Assembly: GCA_025526915.1 (NCBI GenBank)
Contig: JAHLKH010000019.1
Span: 62,001-126,000 of the forward strand
DNA length: 64,000 bases
DNA from: Entophlyctis helioformis
Taxonomy: Eukaryota; Chytridiomycota; Chytridiomycetes; Chytridiales; Chytriomycetaceae
Direction: 5' to 3'
Of this stretch, positions 47,814 to 58,948 are shown piece by piece. The translations under genes were made by a program, and so were the position numbers. Within the stretch, counting starts at the first letter, position 1, and each line of letters begins with the position of its first letter. Below the pieces are notes generated by a model. The model made no database searches, was not told where the DNA came from, and saw only the letters and a program-made list of their open reading frames with translations.

Positions 47814-48323
47814 ATGGCAACAACCGCACCACCAACGACCGACGAGGCTGCCGCCATTTGGTCCACGAAAGCGCAGGTGCTCGACCGCAACTGGCTGGAC
47901 TGGCTGGCTGCGCACACGATGTTTCTGTTTCCGCTGCACCACTGCGAAGGCACGTTCTCGCTGACACCCACGGAGCTCGTGTTCACGGGCTTCCACAAGC
48001 GCGACCCAAAGGACCCGCAGCCAGGAAACGATGGTGGTGAGGCGGCCAGGGTCGTGATCCGCATCAGCAAGGCAGACATTGTCGACGTTGTCCATGGCTT
48101 CGACGACGCCTTCTCCGTCTGGCAAGAGCGCACGCTTGGTCTCTCTTACAAGCCGCTCATCGTGCGCTTCCGCCGTCCTGCCGGCTCGACTGGCTCGGCC
48201 GACCCGACGGATGGCGAGGGAGTCGACGCCATCTACTTTGGGCTGAACGTCGATCCAATCAAGAAGCGCTGGGGTGACAATGCTCTCTTCAAGGCCAAGC
48301 TCGACGACTGGCTCAAGGCATGA
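47814..48323 (+). CDS. Small unknown protein, 169 residues, GRAM/PH-like appearance
   Basis: Single-exon frame from ATG 47814 (MATTAPPTTDEAAAIWSTKA) to 48323. The pattern of short beta-type segments (CEGTFSLTPTELVFTGFHKR, then ARVVIRISKADIVDVVHGF, LGLSYKPLIVRFR, DAIYFGLN) and a C-terminal helix (NALFKAKLDDWLKA) looks like a small PH/GRAM-type fold, possibly membrane- or lipid-associated. That is inferred from the pattern only; no named family was recognised. Codon use and composition resemble the flanking genes. It lies 82 bp upstream of the receptor gene, same strand. Confidence 0.7.
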   Translation: MATTAPPTTDEAAAIWSTKAQVLDRNWLDWLAAHTMFLFPLHHCEGTFSLTPTELVFTGFHKRDPKDPQPGNDGGEAARVVIRISKADIVDVVHGFDDAFSVWQERTLGLSYKPLIVRFRRPAGSTGSADPTDGEGVDAIYFGLNVDPIKKRWGDNALFKAKLDDWLKA

Positions 48324-48405
48324 CAACACGGGCGAGAGGCCGCTTGGCCGTCGAGATCTACATTTGCAACAGTCAATGAAATCTTGCCACGCTTCACCCT
48401 TCAAC

Positions 48406-51400
48406 ATGCTTTCGCCGCGACAGCTTGTCCGGCTGTTGCCGCTGCTGCTTCTGCAGGCACTGCTCCTTGTGTGTGCCTTTATGCCTCCTGCTTCACTGGT
48501 TTGTTGCCGAGTGCCTGCATGCATGCAGCTGACAATGGCTGCGAACCATGACATCCTCCTCTCTTGGACACATACCGCCTGCGAACTCCACCTCAAGCCC
48601 AGCCCGTCGGTTGCGTTTCGTGTGCTGGACGAGAGCCAGCCGCCCACAAACACAACCATTGTTCTGGGGTATAACGATGCAAAGTATAGTTTTGACACAC
48701 AGGTGTCGCCTCTTGGGAGCGCCACGTACCGCATCACGGTCTACAGCATGCAGATATGGCTCCAGTATCTCGCCAACACAACCGACCTGCTGCCTGGCGC
48801 GACCGTCCAGCTTGTCGCCAATCCATACAAAGGTCGGTGAATCCATGAGCGGCACGTAGTTCATGCATGCCCTGGGCTGTTGTGTCTCGAACTGGACCCA
48901 GTAGACTGACGCGTGTGATACTGACGAGTTTGGTGCTGACTTGGTGTCGCATGGTGATGAACACCGCGTTCGCGTGTTCCTTTCATGCAGATACTATTGC
49001 AGACGCCATCATCACGACGCTGCAGCTGCTGGACAGAGGTGCCATTGGCATTATCGGCTCGGGTTTTAGCAGTGCGACAAAGTTGGTGAGTGTCTGGCTC
49101 CAGTGAGCTATGATTGCCGTGTGTGTGTGTGACTGCCGTGTGTGCATACGCGTCGATGCTCAACAAGTGATGTCCATCCGTGGCAGACCACCTTGTTGAC
49201 CGAAGCAAAGCGCGTGCCCCAGTGCGATGGTGCCTCGACCAACCCAGACTTGTCCGACAACACCACATACCCGTTCTTCTTCCGCACAATCCCCAGCGAC
49301 AACCTTCAAACAGTAGCCATTCGAGACTTTGTGCTGAGTATGGGTTGGCGTCGTGTCGCCATCATCGGCCAGACCGACGCATACGGCACCGGCATCCTCA
49401 AGGCATTCCAAGACGCAGTGGCTGGATCGCCTCTCAAGATCATATCTGTGCAGACTACCGGTGTCGCAGTTGGACACCATCCCAGACGGATCGTACAATG
49501 CGTCCAGCTGGGAAGCCTACCTGGACAACATCCGTGACTCCAACGTGTTTGTTGTTCTCGTGTTTGCCATTGCGCAGCAAGTCGAGGGTCTTTTCGAAGC
49601 CGCCGCGAAGCGTGGCATGATGTCGTCCAAGTACGTCTGGATCGGATCGGATGGCATGCAGTCTATTCGGTTCAGCAGCCGCGTACCGGGATTGATGGTT
49701 ACACTTCCAGTTGATGGGAATGGCCCAGCCTATGATGCATTTATGTCGATAACAAGCGAGAGTTTGCGCGAGATCAGCATGACAGTTGGCATCTCTTCGT
49801 TTACCAGCAATTTTGCAGCATGCATGGAGCTGCTCCTTCGTGGCTTTGATCGGTTCTTGAGGACAACTCCTGGCACGAGTATCACGGATCTGGCTGCTGG
49901 TCGTCTCAACAGACTGCTCCCGAATCCAGCAATCCTGTTCAACTTTCCTGACGTGTTCACATCGGCTGGCAAGGTCAATCTGGATCCATTGACGGGAGAT
50001 CCCACATCGTCATACAACATCTTCAGCATCCAGGGTGACCAGAAGCAGTTTGTGCCAGTTGCCCAGTGGGATGCACAGACGCGCCAAGTGACCATCACTC
50101 GCACCATCCTGTACGGCACTGACGGTATGCTTGCCGCCATGGATTGTTGTTTGCAATGGCGTGTGTCGAGTAGCGCTTTGTGGCATGCACTCACAGACAT
50201 GATGAAACGGCGATCCAGAGTCGACTGTCACGCCAGCAGACGACATTGTGGTGGCCGACTACACGGTCATCGTCCGTCTCCGCGGCGGTCTTGGTGCATC
50301 GGCCATCGCGCTCAACCTGATCGCCATGCTGCTGATCACTGCCACGACCGCCTTCTTTGCACTGCATCGACACAACCCCATCATCCGCAAATCGTCCATT
50401 CCAAACATGCACATGATGCTTGTTGGTCTGCTGCTGCCATGCTTTGACGTGTTCACGATGGTTGGGGTAAGCGATGCTTGTCAAGCCTTTGTCGCCTGTC
50501 TGTCGCCTGTCTGTCGCTTGTCCGTCGTGACGCTCTGACCCACATCATCCACCGACCCATCCACCGGTCCATCCACCGGTCCATCTGCTGCCAGACACCA
50601 ACAGCCATGCATTGCATTGCAGACATCTGGCTGATCGGGCTCGGCTTTGTGGTTGTGCTGAGTGCGCTGGCAACCAAGCTGCTCCGCCTGTACCGCGTCT
50701 TCAACGGCATCCAGATCACAGCCAGCATCAGAAAGGGACTGTCCAACATGGACCTGCTCGAGCAGACGACCCTCTCGATCCTGGTTGCCGTCGCCATCCT
50801 GCTCGTGTGGACACTGGTCGATCCGCCCAAGCCAACGCTCATGCGCATCAGCTCGCTGTCATACTACTACACGTGCTCATCGACAAGCACGGCGTTCCAG
50901 ATGGCCATGAACGGCGGACTGACGGCATGGATCGCACTGCTGCTTCTGATGTGCACGATACTCGCCTTTGCCACGCAGCATGTGCGTGCCGACTTCAACG
51001 AAGCCAAGATGGTCGGTCTGTGCGTGTACAGCCAGGTCGTCATTGGCATCGTCGTCATCCCGCTGCTGAGCACCAGTGCAGGCACGCTGAGTGTCGGCGC
51101 GCTGTTCACGATCAAGCAGACGGCGATCCTGGTTGTCGTGCTCACCACGCTCGCAGCCGTGCATGGATCCAAGATCAACGCCGTGCTCGAGGCAGACAGC
51201 AAGAGCAGGTCGCGGTATCCCTGCCACGGTCACGGCCACGGCCGCAGCCGCTTCCGTCTGCAGAGACAACGGACATTCTGCCAGTCAGACGCGCATATCC
51301 ATCCAGGCATCCAACGATGGCCAACTCGCACGCTCAGCGAGTGACAGACAAGGACTACTCTGACGACCTGTCGGACACGGACGAGTCCAGCTCAGAGTCG

Positions 51401-52054
51401 CAAGCGTGTGGATCTGATCCCAACTGCCAGCGGTCGCCCACCAGCTCGCTGACATACAAGTCCAAGAGACCCGTGCTTGTGGCGTTCAAGGCACCAGGCA
51501 TGGCAAGTGCATGGACCACGGCGCAGTTGATCCTCATTCCCGGCCTGGACATTGTGCTGCTCAAGCGGACAAGACTGCACGTGTCCAAGACGGGCGACGA
51601 GCGCTCATCACGTCGATATGCGCAGGTCTTCTTCTCGGGGCCGCAGCTGTTTCTGCGAGACATTAGGCAGCTGCGCATGGTTGCAGATGGCAGGGACGAG
51701 CGCGTCGTGAATGTGTTTGCTCGCGACCAGCTTGTGCTGTCGGTCAAGTTTGACGATGTGGCTGGCGCTGTCGACTTTCGGTCGCTTTGCGAGCTGACGC
51801 CGGTGGAGAAGAACAGTGGCACCGCACGCGGCATCCATGGTGGCCGGTGGGCACACAGATCGACGATGCAGCCGGTTGTGGACGAGCAGCCAGACCGGCC
51901 AGCACGTTGGCGTGTATCGGCCAGTGTCATCCACACCAAGCAACACGCGGCTGGGGCTCGAGGATATCACTGGATCGAGCGGGACGCTGAGCGGTGTCCG
52001 GCATGCAGGCGATCCGCCGGGGATCCGTCGCAGCAGTGTCATCAGCCTCCATGA
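48406..52054 (+). CDS. Class C (GABA-B-like) G protein-coupled receptor
   Basis: Start ATG 48406 with a signal peptide (LVRLLPLLLLQALLLVCAF). The extracellular part is a periplasmic-binding-like (ANF receptor) domain in several exons: GAIGIIGSGFSSATKL, TTYPFFFRTIPSDNLQ, MGWRRVAIIGQTDAYG, SNVFVVLVFAIAQQVEG, MMSSKYVWIGSDGM. The seven-helix core follows: ALNLIAMLLITATTAFFAL; MLVGLLLPCFDVFTMVG; after an intron GLGFVVVLSALATKLLRLYR; LSILVAVAILLVWTLVDPP; WIALLLLMCTILAFAT; YSQVVIGIVVIPLLS; KQTAILVVVLTTLAAV with HGSKI. Domain order and the Lys-Leu-Leu-Arg-x-Tyr-Arg motif after helix 3 are GABA-B-like. The cytoplasmic tail (51350-52054, YSDDLSDTDESSSES and a beta-rich block VFFSGPQLFLRDI) is in a different frame from helix 7, so a tail intron or indel between 51190 and 51360 is needed. 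Ligand unknown. Confidence 0.86.
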
Positions 52055-52852
52055 GTACGAGCAACTCAGCCATCACAGATAGGGAATGAAGATGCCCGGT
52101 TCTCATGCCATCAAACTTGGTAGAAACGCTGTGATCGGTCGATGTCGAGAACCCTTGTGAGATGCAGACGCTGCGTGATGCGAGCACGGCAACCAGCCAT
52201 TCTCTGGGCATTTGGCATTGACTTTACAGGCCAAGGTGGTCGGCACGCTGTGTTTGAGAAGTTTCTCATCAGGCATCTGCGGTCGTCTGGATATGCCTAT
52301 GTGCGTCTGATGCCATCCATCCATGTCCGGTCTGTGGTGTGGCGTCTCTGGTCCGAGATCGCGGCTGCTGTGACAAACGCTGTCGCCGCGATCAAGTGCG
52401 GCAGGCACGCCAGCTGGCGACTCGTCATGGTGCTCAGCTGCAGACAACTTGGAGCCAGGTGCCATGAATGTGATCTTGCAGAAGACCACAGTTGATGCGG
52501 CATATGTCGCTCTTCGGCTTGCCAGGACGGCTTCAGACTCCTCGCAAAGGTCGAGAAGCGCGCTGACAGCATCACGGATATGGCTGCTGACACCAGCACG
52601 ACCTGCAGCAGTCAACAAGAGTAAGTGCGAGTAGCAGAGCATGCCGTGCTCTTGTGTGCTCACTCAGATTGTCGTGTATGGCAGAGCCATTGCTCGTCGA
52701 CGGCACAGCAACAGATGGAGCAGAACTCTGCATGATGGTTCTTGGGCCAGGATCTCAAGGTCGTGGTTTCGCATTTCATAACGCCACTCGTGCGACTCAA
52801 AGTTCAACAAGCTCATCTCTGGTAGTAAGCAGCTCAAACCGAAAGCATCCAT
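52055..52852. other. Intergenic region holding the block copy, otherwise nothing recognised
   Basis: Apart from the block at 52195-52320, no motif-bearing frame was found. It separates the receptor (plus) from the ATPase gene (minus), which converge here. Confidence 0.4.
52195..52320 (+). repeat. Second copy of the 12.4-kb sequence block
   Basis: About 110 bp, inverted relative to the window copy at about 12374-12480, nearly identical at DNA level. It encodes WAFGIDFTGQGGRHAVFE and RHLRSSGYAYVRL. It lies in an open frame from ATG 52142 to 52495 whose other parts do not resemble the 12.4-kb gene. A short CATC run follows the block in both copies. Confidence 0.85.
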
Positions 52853-55072
52853 TCATTTGCCGAGGACAGCGAGGATAGACTTGCGGAGGCCCATCGCTGC
52901 AATCCCAAGCTCCTTGAGATCATTGTCAGTGAGGCTAGGGAGTATAGAAAAGTCAATCCGCTGAGAGCCAAAGATTTCAGCAATCATACGAATGTCGTCA
53001 TCATTAACATTCGTCCGAGTCTTCAACGCTGAATAGAAGCCATCCATATCATCAAAGTCGAATGTGCCTGCGAGCGGTTGGGGTGCGACGCGCTGCCGTT
53101 TGCTGCTGACAGACCGCTGCTCAGAATCGCCTGCGATACGGTTGGCAAGCCCAAGTTCGCCCATCGCCTCCGCCTTGCGTGCAAGATGCTTGATCGCCGT
53201 ATCGGTTGCCTCGGGATTGCAGATGATATTGACGGGGAACTCGAAGGCGTCTGAAAGCGCGCTGCTGGTGAAGACATACCCACGGTCGGCCAAGTCGCGA
53301 CTGCCTTGATCTGAATCCGCGGGGTAGTTTGGTGCAATGAAAAGTCGGTAGTCGAGCAGCTGCTTGCCGCCAATGGTCACTGGTGACTGAGCAAGCATTT
53401 CTTTGAGCGACTCATCAATCTTGGCCTTTCCGCGCGCGGCAATCGTCAGCTGCACCAGAACACGGACAGTGGTGCCAAGTTCTTGCGAGGTGGCAAAGAA
53501 GACAACGTCGCATTTGCTTCCGCTCCTGTCTGGATCCTGCATCACGTAGATCCGGCTGGTGTCGTTGCATTCAGCGATGCTCTCCATGATGCGGATCGTT
53601 GGCGACCAGGAGCCCTGCGGCACAAGCTTGACACGGTTGCGCAGGAACGTCCAAAGCTTGCCATCGGCCGAGTCGCACAGCTCCAGAGCAAACAGAAACT
53701 CGAAAGCCTTGCCTTTAAGCGTCTGCACGGTCTCGGACGACTTGACAAGATGTTGCAGCATTGCGATGTTGTCCCACGTATACCAGTGCACATACTGCCG
53801 GAAAATGCGCAAGAGCAGATGGTTTGGCGCGTAGATGGTCCATTGGCCACCAGTGGCTCGACGAACGCGCAAAAGGCCGGCCTCGATCAGCTTGATGAAA
53901 TGGCGCGAGACTTCAGGCACCAAGACGTAGTCGTTGCGGGTCGTTGCGATCGCTGTGGCATGGAGCAGGGCAAGGCTGCGGGCTGTAGCATCAAGACTGC
54001 CACCAAAAGTTGACACGATTCGATCCTTGAAGATGACAGCTGCATCAGACTCGATGACGTCCCACTGATCAATCAAGTCTTGAACGCATGCCAGACGGCA
54101 CTCGGAGGATGCCATCAGGAAGAACTGGACGATCTTGGGAGGTCCAGCAAGCCGTTCATAGAGCTCAGACAGCCGCTCAGCCTCCTGCGTTGTTGCAGCC
54201 TCCAGACTGAAGTAGTTGCTAAGGATCTCGCGGATCTCGTCGCGCTGAAAGTTGGCCATCTTATGAGTGATGTCAATGGTCATGAGGCCGCTGGTCAGGG
54301 TGATCTCAGTCACGAGAGTCGGTAGGGTGCCTGAAAAGACCCATGCAACGTTCTTTTTGTTTGCGTAGGGGGTGATGCACTTGCTGAACGATCGAAGGGC
54401 GAGAAGCATGACATCGTCCTTTGCGAGCGCCGCGCGAATGCTGTTGGGTGGTGGAATGGCGCCATTGAAGAACAGCTGGCAGTCGTCAATGTGGATGACA
54501 AGCTTGCGGTCGCCGAGGGCCTCAAGCATCCCGTTAAATGCAGACTGGGGGGTTGGATTCGGCAAGTCTTGCTGGCTGGTATTGGGCGAGACGTAGTTGC
54601 TGCCAGTAGCTGCCCCATCGATGCAGTTTGAGGCGTTGGACGTCAAGAGAGCCTCAATGTCGTGGAACATGGTCGTGAGCATTGAGTCGAACTTGGCTCT
54701 GAACACTCGCTGGACGGTGTTCCCATTGACGATGCCACCCACGGCTTCAAATGGGTAGCGTTCGCAGCTGCTAAGGACCTGGCTCAGAAGAAGGCTGGTG
54801 TTGGGCGAGAGAGTAACTCTGCATGCGCTCTGCAGGCGTGCGGCTTCCATGACCGTTGTCGTCTTGCCCGAGCCCGAAGTGTCAAAGCAGGTCACGACTT
54901 CCGGCTTCATGCTTGGCTCGAGGCCACGAAAGAGAAAGCCGAGGGTGTCGGACAGGCTGGTGATGGCCGTCGTGATGACCGAGGGCTTGATGAACTGCTC
55001 TCGGCCGGTGAAGACATTCTTGACAAAGGGCATGCTGGCGGGCCCGCTCTGGTGCGTCTGCGGTGACTGCAT
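52853..55072 (-). CDS. Crinkler-like protein: P-loop ATPase, nuclease-like region and SAM domain
   Basis: Intronless frame of 739 residues from ATG 55072, in a window where most genes of this size have introns. Residues about 61-73 hold a Walker A (FDTSGSGKTTT). Residues about 190-201 hold a Walker B (LVIHIDDCQLFF), and VAWVFSGTLPTL near 243-255 is a likely sensor segment: a STAND/AAA-like NTPase. Near 455 there is GKAFEFLFALEL and near 515 SKCDVVFFA followed by VRVLVQLTIAARGK, the strand pattern of a restriction-endonuclease-type fold in which the usual Lys position is not clear. A basic patch SSKRQRV (about 660) may direct it to the nucleus. The last 65 residues are a SAM domain (MIAEIFGSQRIDFSIL...LKELGI...LRKSIL). 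ATPase plus REase modules define the cores of Crinkler/RHS-like effectors. No LFLAK-type leader or signal peptide is visible. Confidence 0.72.
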   Translation of the reverse strand: MQSPQTHQSGPASMPFVKNVFTGREQFIKPSVITTAITSLSDTLGFLFRGLEPSMKPEVVTCFDTSGSGKTTTVMEAARLQSACRVTLSPNTSLLLSQVLSSCERYPFEAVGGIVNGNTVQRVFRAKFDSMLTTMFHDIEALLTSNASNCIDGAATGSNYVSPNTSQQDLPNPTPQSAFNGMLEALGDRKLVIHIDDCQLFFNGAIPPPNSIRAALAKDDVMLLALRSFSKCITPYANKKNVAWVFSGTLPTLVTEITLTSGLMTIDITHKMANFQRDEIREILSNYFSLEAATTQEAERLSELYERLAGPPKIVQFFLMASSECRLACVQDLIDQWDVIESDAAVIFKDRIVSTFGGSLDATARSLALLHATAIATTRNDYVLVPEVSRHFIKLIEAGLLRVRRATGGQWTIYAPNHLLLRIFRQYVHWYTWDNIAMLQHLVKSSETVQTLKGKAFEFLFALELCDSADGKLWTFLRNRVKLVPQGSWSPTIRIMESIAECNDTSRIYVMQDPDRSGSKCDVVFFATSQELGTTVRVLVQLTIAARGKAKIDESLKEMLAQSPVTIGGKQLLDYRLFIAPNYPADSDQGSRDLADRGYVFTSSALSDAFEFPVNIICNPEATDTAIKHLARKAEAMGELGLANRIAGDSEQRSVSSKRQRVAPQPLAGTFDFDDMDGFYSALKTRTNVNDDDIRMIAEIFGSQRIDFSILPSLTDNDLKELGIAAMGLRKSILAVLGK

Positions 55073-55265
55073 GTGTGCTGTTGGCGAAATGTGTTGGTGA
55101 GGGAAGTGGGGCGGCGCAAAGAACGGATTTTGGCGGCGTTTGACGGGTGGGACCCACTCCCACCCCGTCCAGTCACACGGCTCTCACACCCTCAGCGCTC
55201 TCACACTCTTGCTCTCTCTCTCACGGCTCTCTCTCTCACACTCGCACCGCTCGTCTGGTCGCCGC
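55073..55265. promoter_or_regulatory. Divergent promoter between Crinkler-like and RING genes
   Basis: 193 bp separate the two start codons. The side near the RING gene is CT-rich (TCTCTCTCTCAC), as in other 5' flanks here. Confidence 0.4.
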
Positions 55266-55367
55266 ATGCAGCTCACGTACGTCGTCGAGTCGCTGGCCGA
55301 CTGCCGCCTGGCCTCGTCTGCAAAGGACGCGGCCTCGTCGTCTGCTGCCCTGCCACCTGCCGGCCCA

Positions 55368-55421
<54 letters not shown>

Positions 55422-56980
55422 CAGACTGAAGCTTTCGGCGACTGCGCACTTGAACAAGCTCACGCTCAGGCTCACGCTCAGGCTCAGGCTGCCGCCTACA
55501 GCCTCGACCCGGCCGCCGCCCTCGACAGCCTGGCCTGCCCGCTGTGCTTCCACATCCCCAACCGTGCAAAGCGGCTGCCCTGCTGCTCCTACATCATCTG
55601 TGCTCCGTGCGCACGCTCGTGGCTGCACCAGCACTCGTCGTGCCCCTTCTGCCGCTCGCCCGTCGCCCCGCCCCTGGCTCGCCACGGCCTGCCCGATGCC
55701 GCCGACGTGCAGGCCGTGCTCGACCGCCTCGACGTCCTCTGCCCCTACTCGGACAACGGCTGTCCCTGGATCGGCCTGCGCTCGGCCGTCCTCGCCCACA
55801 TCCGCTCGGCGTGCATCATTGCCATTGGTGAGCCACCACCACCACCACCTGACTTCGATCTCCAAAAACTCCGCCTTGGCTTTGCCACATGGCTTTGCAC
55901 ACTGACCCTTGGACGCCTCGCCACCTCCCAGATCCAGACACGGGAGCCCGTGCCGTGGGTGCTGTCCATCCAGACGACTTTTGTCTGGAAGAGTCGTGGG
56001 TCTCGCCTGCTCTCGCCCAGCAGCAGCAGCAACAGCAGCAACAGCAACAAGGACAATCTCAGCAACAATGGCAGCAGCATCGGTCGCAGCGTCAGGCATC
56101 GCTTGGCATCGTTCCTCCTTGGCGCTCTTCCGACACGCCTCTGTCACGCACCCGCCCCTTTGACGGCACCGGCGGCGGCCAGCAGAATACCACTCTCGGC
56201 CCAACGATCGGCAGCCGCCACACGGACCCAGAACGCCAATCCCTCCTTGAACACGCCAACAGCAACAACAACAACAACAACAGAAGCAACAGCAGTCATA
56301 GCAGAGATGCGAGCACAGAGAGCGACCCGCCTCTGTCGACATCCATCACGCGCTCCATCACCGGCCTGACGGACTTTGTGCGGAGACACCTGCGCCTGCC
56401 GCCCGGCCTGTCTGCGTCCTCGTCGTCTGCCGACCAGCCACGCGTGTTTCCGTCGTCATTCCCCCAACGGCTGCCATTCTTCCCAACCCCGGTGCACACA
56501 CTGTCTCCTTTGATACGACGAGTGCCACGGGCGGCAGCGGAAGCAGCACTCACCCTGAACAGGGCAGCCAGGGCAGGGCAGGGGGCCCTGTCGCTTACAT
56601 TGGAAGTGTGCGCATTGATCTTGCGCGTGAGCATGGCCCGGCCAACATGCCCGGCAATGCCAGCAGCGCTACTCCCCAACGATCTTTGCCGCGATCTTCG
56701 TCCGGCTCGTCCTCTGGCTCTGGCTCTGGCTCCAGCTCTGCATCGACTCCCGATGCCACTCTCCGTTGCTGATTGGCTCGTCACGCCGACCCACACCGTG
56801 CTGCCGTCGTCTTCGTCAGCACCGTCCCTGGCACCGGCGCTGGCATCCCCAGCCGACTCGACGCTCGCGGCACGCATCCGCCACATTATCCGCCGCGGCT
56901 GGCGCGTGGCCGTGTTTCTTGCCCTGTTCACAGCAACCGTTGTGCTGGCCGTCATGGCCGTCTACAGTCGCCGCTTTTGA
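55266..56980 (+). CDS. RING/TRAF-type zinc finger protein with C-terminal membrane anchor
   Basis: Starts at ATG 55266. A run of 17 Ala (GCT repeat) precedes a RING-type finger: CPLCFHIPNRAKRLPCCSY, then CAPCARSWLHQHSSCPFCRS. A TRAF-type finger follows, CPYSDNGCPWIGLRSAVLAHIRSAC. This pair is seen in E3 ubiquitin ligases of the RNF41/TRAF kind. After an intron starting near 55828 comes a Gln-, Asn- and Ser-rich region. The gene ends with a single hydrophobic helix, VAVFLALFTATVVLAVMAVY, and SRRF, a tail anchor. Between 56490 and 56770 the more protein-like frame (VAYIGSVRIDLAREHG) differs from the frame that reaches the anchor, so an intron or indel is hidden there. Confidence 0.72.
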
Positions 56981-57313
56981 CCCCATGCTGCAGCATGACA
57001 TCGATCGATCCATCCATCTTCTCCGTGTCTATACATTTACATACATACTCTCCCCTCTTGCCGTCTTTGCGAGCCAATAGAGTCCAACAACACAAGGAAA
57101 TAGGGTTCAATAGTGTCTCAACAGCAGCAGAAGGAACGGACATTCCAATACAGAGGAGAGTGTGAGAGAGAGTGAGAGAGTAAATGGGAGATGAGAAAAA
57201 AGGTACAAGGTGGTGGTGGTCAAGCAAGACACCAAAAGCTGCACGACCAGGAGGCGCAGGTGTGCGTAAGGGTGATCCGCGCCGAGTGAGCGAGCGAACG
57301 AGCGAGCGAGCGC
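56981..57313. other. Convergent 3' flanks, no gene seen
   Basis: Between the RING gene (plus) and the WSC gene (minus). It contains short GA-rich repeats (GAGAGTGAGAGAG) and a GAGCGAGC run near 57280-57310. Confidence 0.45.
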
Positions 57314-58620
57314 TTACGGATGTTGCGCTTGTTGCGCGGGAGCGGCCGTGACACTGACAGGCTGCTGCTGCTGCTGCTGCTGCGGCTGTGCCCGCAACAC
57401 GGGCGGCGCGACCATGGCAACCTGCACCGACGCCGGGGTGCGCGGGGGGATCGGCTGCGGCCCGCGACGAACGCCTTGCACATGGTGAGGCACCAGACAC
57501 GCGAGGGGGAACACGCCGTCGGCGCCTGTTGCCACGTCCGTGCCCACGGCCCAGCCGTCCGCAAACGTGTTGCGCACGGCCACAATCTGCTTGGGCTCGA
57601 GGCTGAGCTCGTCCGTGCCCACGGCCTTGTAGCTGGTGTGCACCGAGTAGATCTGGTCCGCCGTGCGCGGCAGCAGGCCCGGAATCAGGAACTCTGACGA
57701 CTCGCCCATGTCCAGCGTGGGCGTGGCGGGGATCGCCTGGCGCTTGCGGTAGCGGTACACCAGGACGCCAGTGATGATGACGGCGAGCACAAAGACGGAC
57801 ACGCCGACGACAATGAGGGCAATCTTGCGCTGGTCAATGGCGTTGCCCTTGCCCAGGTTCTCGTTGGTGGTGTTCTGGATGGCCGTGCGTGCATGTATGT
57901 CAGTCTGGGGATGCCTGGGGGGATGCCTGGGGATGTCCAGGTGCACCACACGTGCAAGTGCGGACATGGGGGTGTTGGTCGTGGCGGGCCGGCTGGGTTT
58001 GTTGTGCGACGCCACAGCCACCCGCACAAACAGCCGCCACAACCAACGGTCCCAACAACGGGAACAACGGGACAACGGCAATGGCAGCACAACGGCACAG
58101 CGCAGCACACATCCATGGGTCAACAACGTACAGCGTTCGGGACGGGCCGAGTGCCGTTGGTCCCGGGCGAGGGGGACGGCGCCGTGGGCGGCGAGCCAGG
58201 CGCAGGGGCCGGCAGGCCGTTCTCGGTGACGTTGTAGACCGAGAAGCGGTTAAAGGCCAGGACGCCGCCGCACGGGAAGCCGTCGGCGCAGGTCAGCGAG
58301 CACTCTGCCGTGTTGACGACGATAAAGTCGCTGGCGACCTGCGCAAACGTGGGCACGCAGCGGCAGGCCGAGGCGCCCAGCAGCGCAAAGCCGGCGGCCG
58401 AGCGCGAGCAGGCGTCGACGCAGTCCTGCACGGTCAGCGTGAGCGGCGTCGTGGTGGCCGGCAGCTGGGCCGGCGGCGGCAGCTGGGCCGGGTTGACGGC
58501 CGTGCGGCAGTCCAAGAGCGAAAAGGCCGAGGCCAGCGACAGCGCCGACGGGGCGGCAAGCCACAGGGCGACGGCGAGGCGTCTGAGCGATGCGGTTGTG
58601 GGTGCTGTTGTAGGTGCCAT
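57314..58620 (-). CDS. WSC-domain, single-pass membrane protein with cytoplasmic SH3 domain
   Basis: Minus strand from ATG 58620. Signal peptide LAVALWLAAPSALSLASAF, then a WSC-type Cys-rich domain: SLLDCRT, CVDACSRSAAGFALLGASACRC, CSLTCADGFPCGGVLAFNRFSVY (the CGG...FSVYN end is diagnostic). A Pro/Ser linker leads to an intron (about 58130-57876), then a TM segment, IALIVVGVSVFVLAVIITGV, with YRYRKR as stop-transfer. The cytoplasmic part has an SH3 domain: SYKAVGTDELSLEPKQIVAV, DGWAVGTDVATGADGVFPLACL. A Gln-rich tail ends at 57314. WSC proteins sense the cell wall; SH3 proteins bind Pro-rich partners such as Sho1-type signalling components. The combination suggests a surface sensor coupled to a kinase or actin pathway (inference). 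Confidence 0.85.
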
Positions 58621-58948
58621 GGGTGTGTGGTGTGGTAGGTGGTAGGTGGTGTGTGGTAGGTGGTCGTCTATGCTGCTGTGCGCCTGACCCGTTGTGTGTG
58701 AAGGAGCGGCAGCAAGGTGAAAAGCAACTGAAACACAACAAATTCGACCTGAAAACCTTCGACGCCATGATGTGGGTGGCTGTGGGCACATGTGCACCTG
58801 CCGAGATGTGTGCGATGACAGATGGACAGATGGGCAGATGGGCAGTCTGCAAAGGATTCATTGGCGGGCGGCTGCAATCAGAACAGCGTTGGCTGTGCGA
58901 GCAAGGCGTGTATGTGCAAGAAGAAAAGTGTGTGTGGGTGCAGTGGGA
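58621..58948. other. Intergenic, no gene seen
   Basis: 5' flank of the WSC gene (with a GGTAGGTGGT repeat near 58636-58660) joined to the 3' flank of the DUF4536-like gene. Confidence 0.45.

Noticed and set aside
50612..51190. Start of a 480-residue plus-strand frame overlapping the receptor
   Set aside because: This part is a shadow of receptor helices 3-7; only the later part, after about 51350, looks like a genuine tail.
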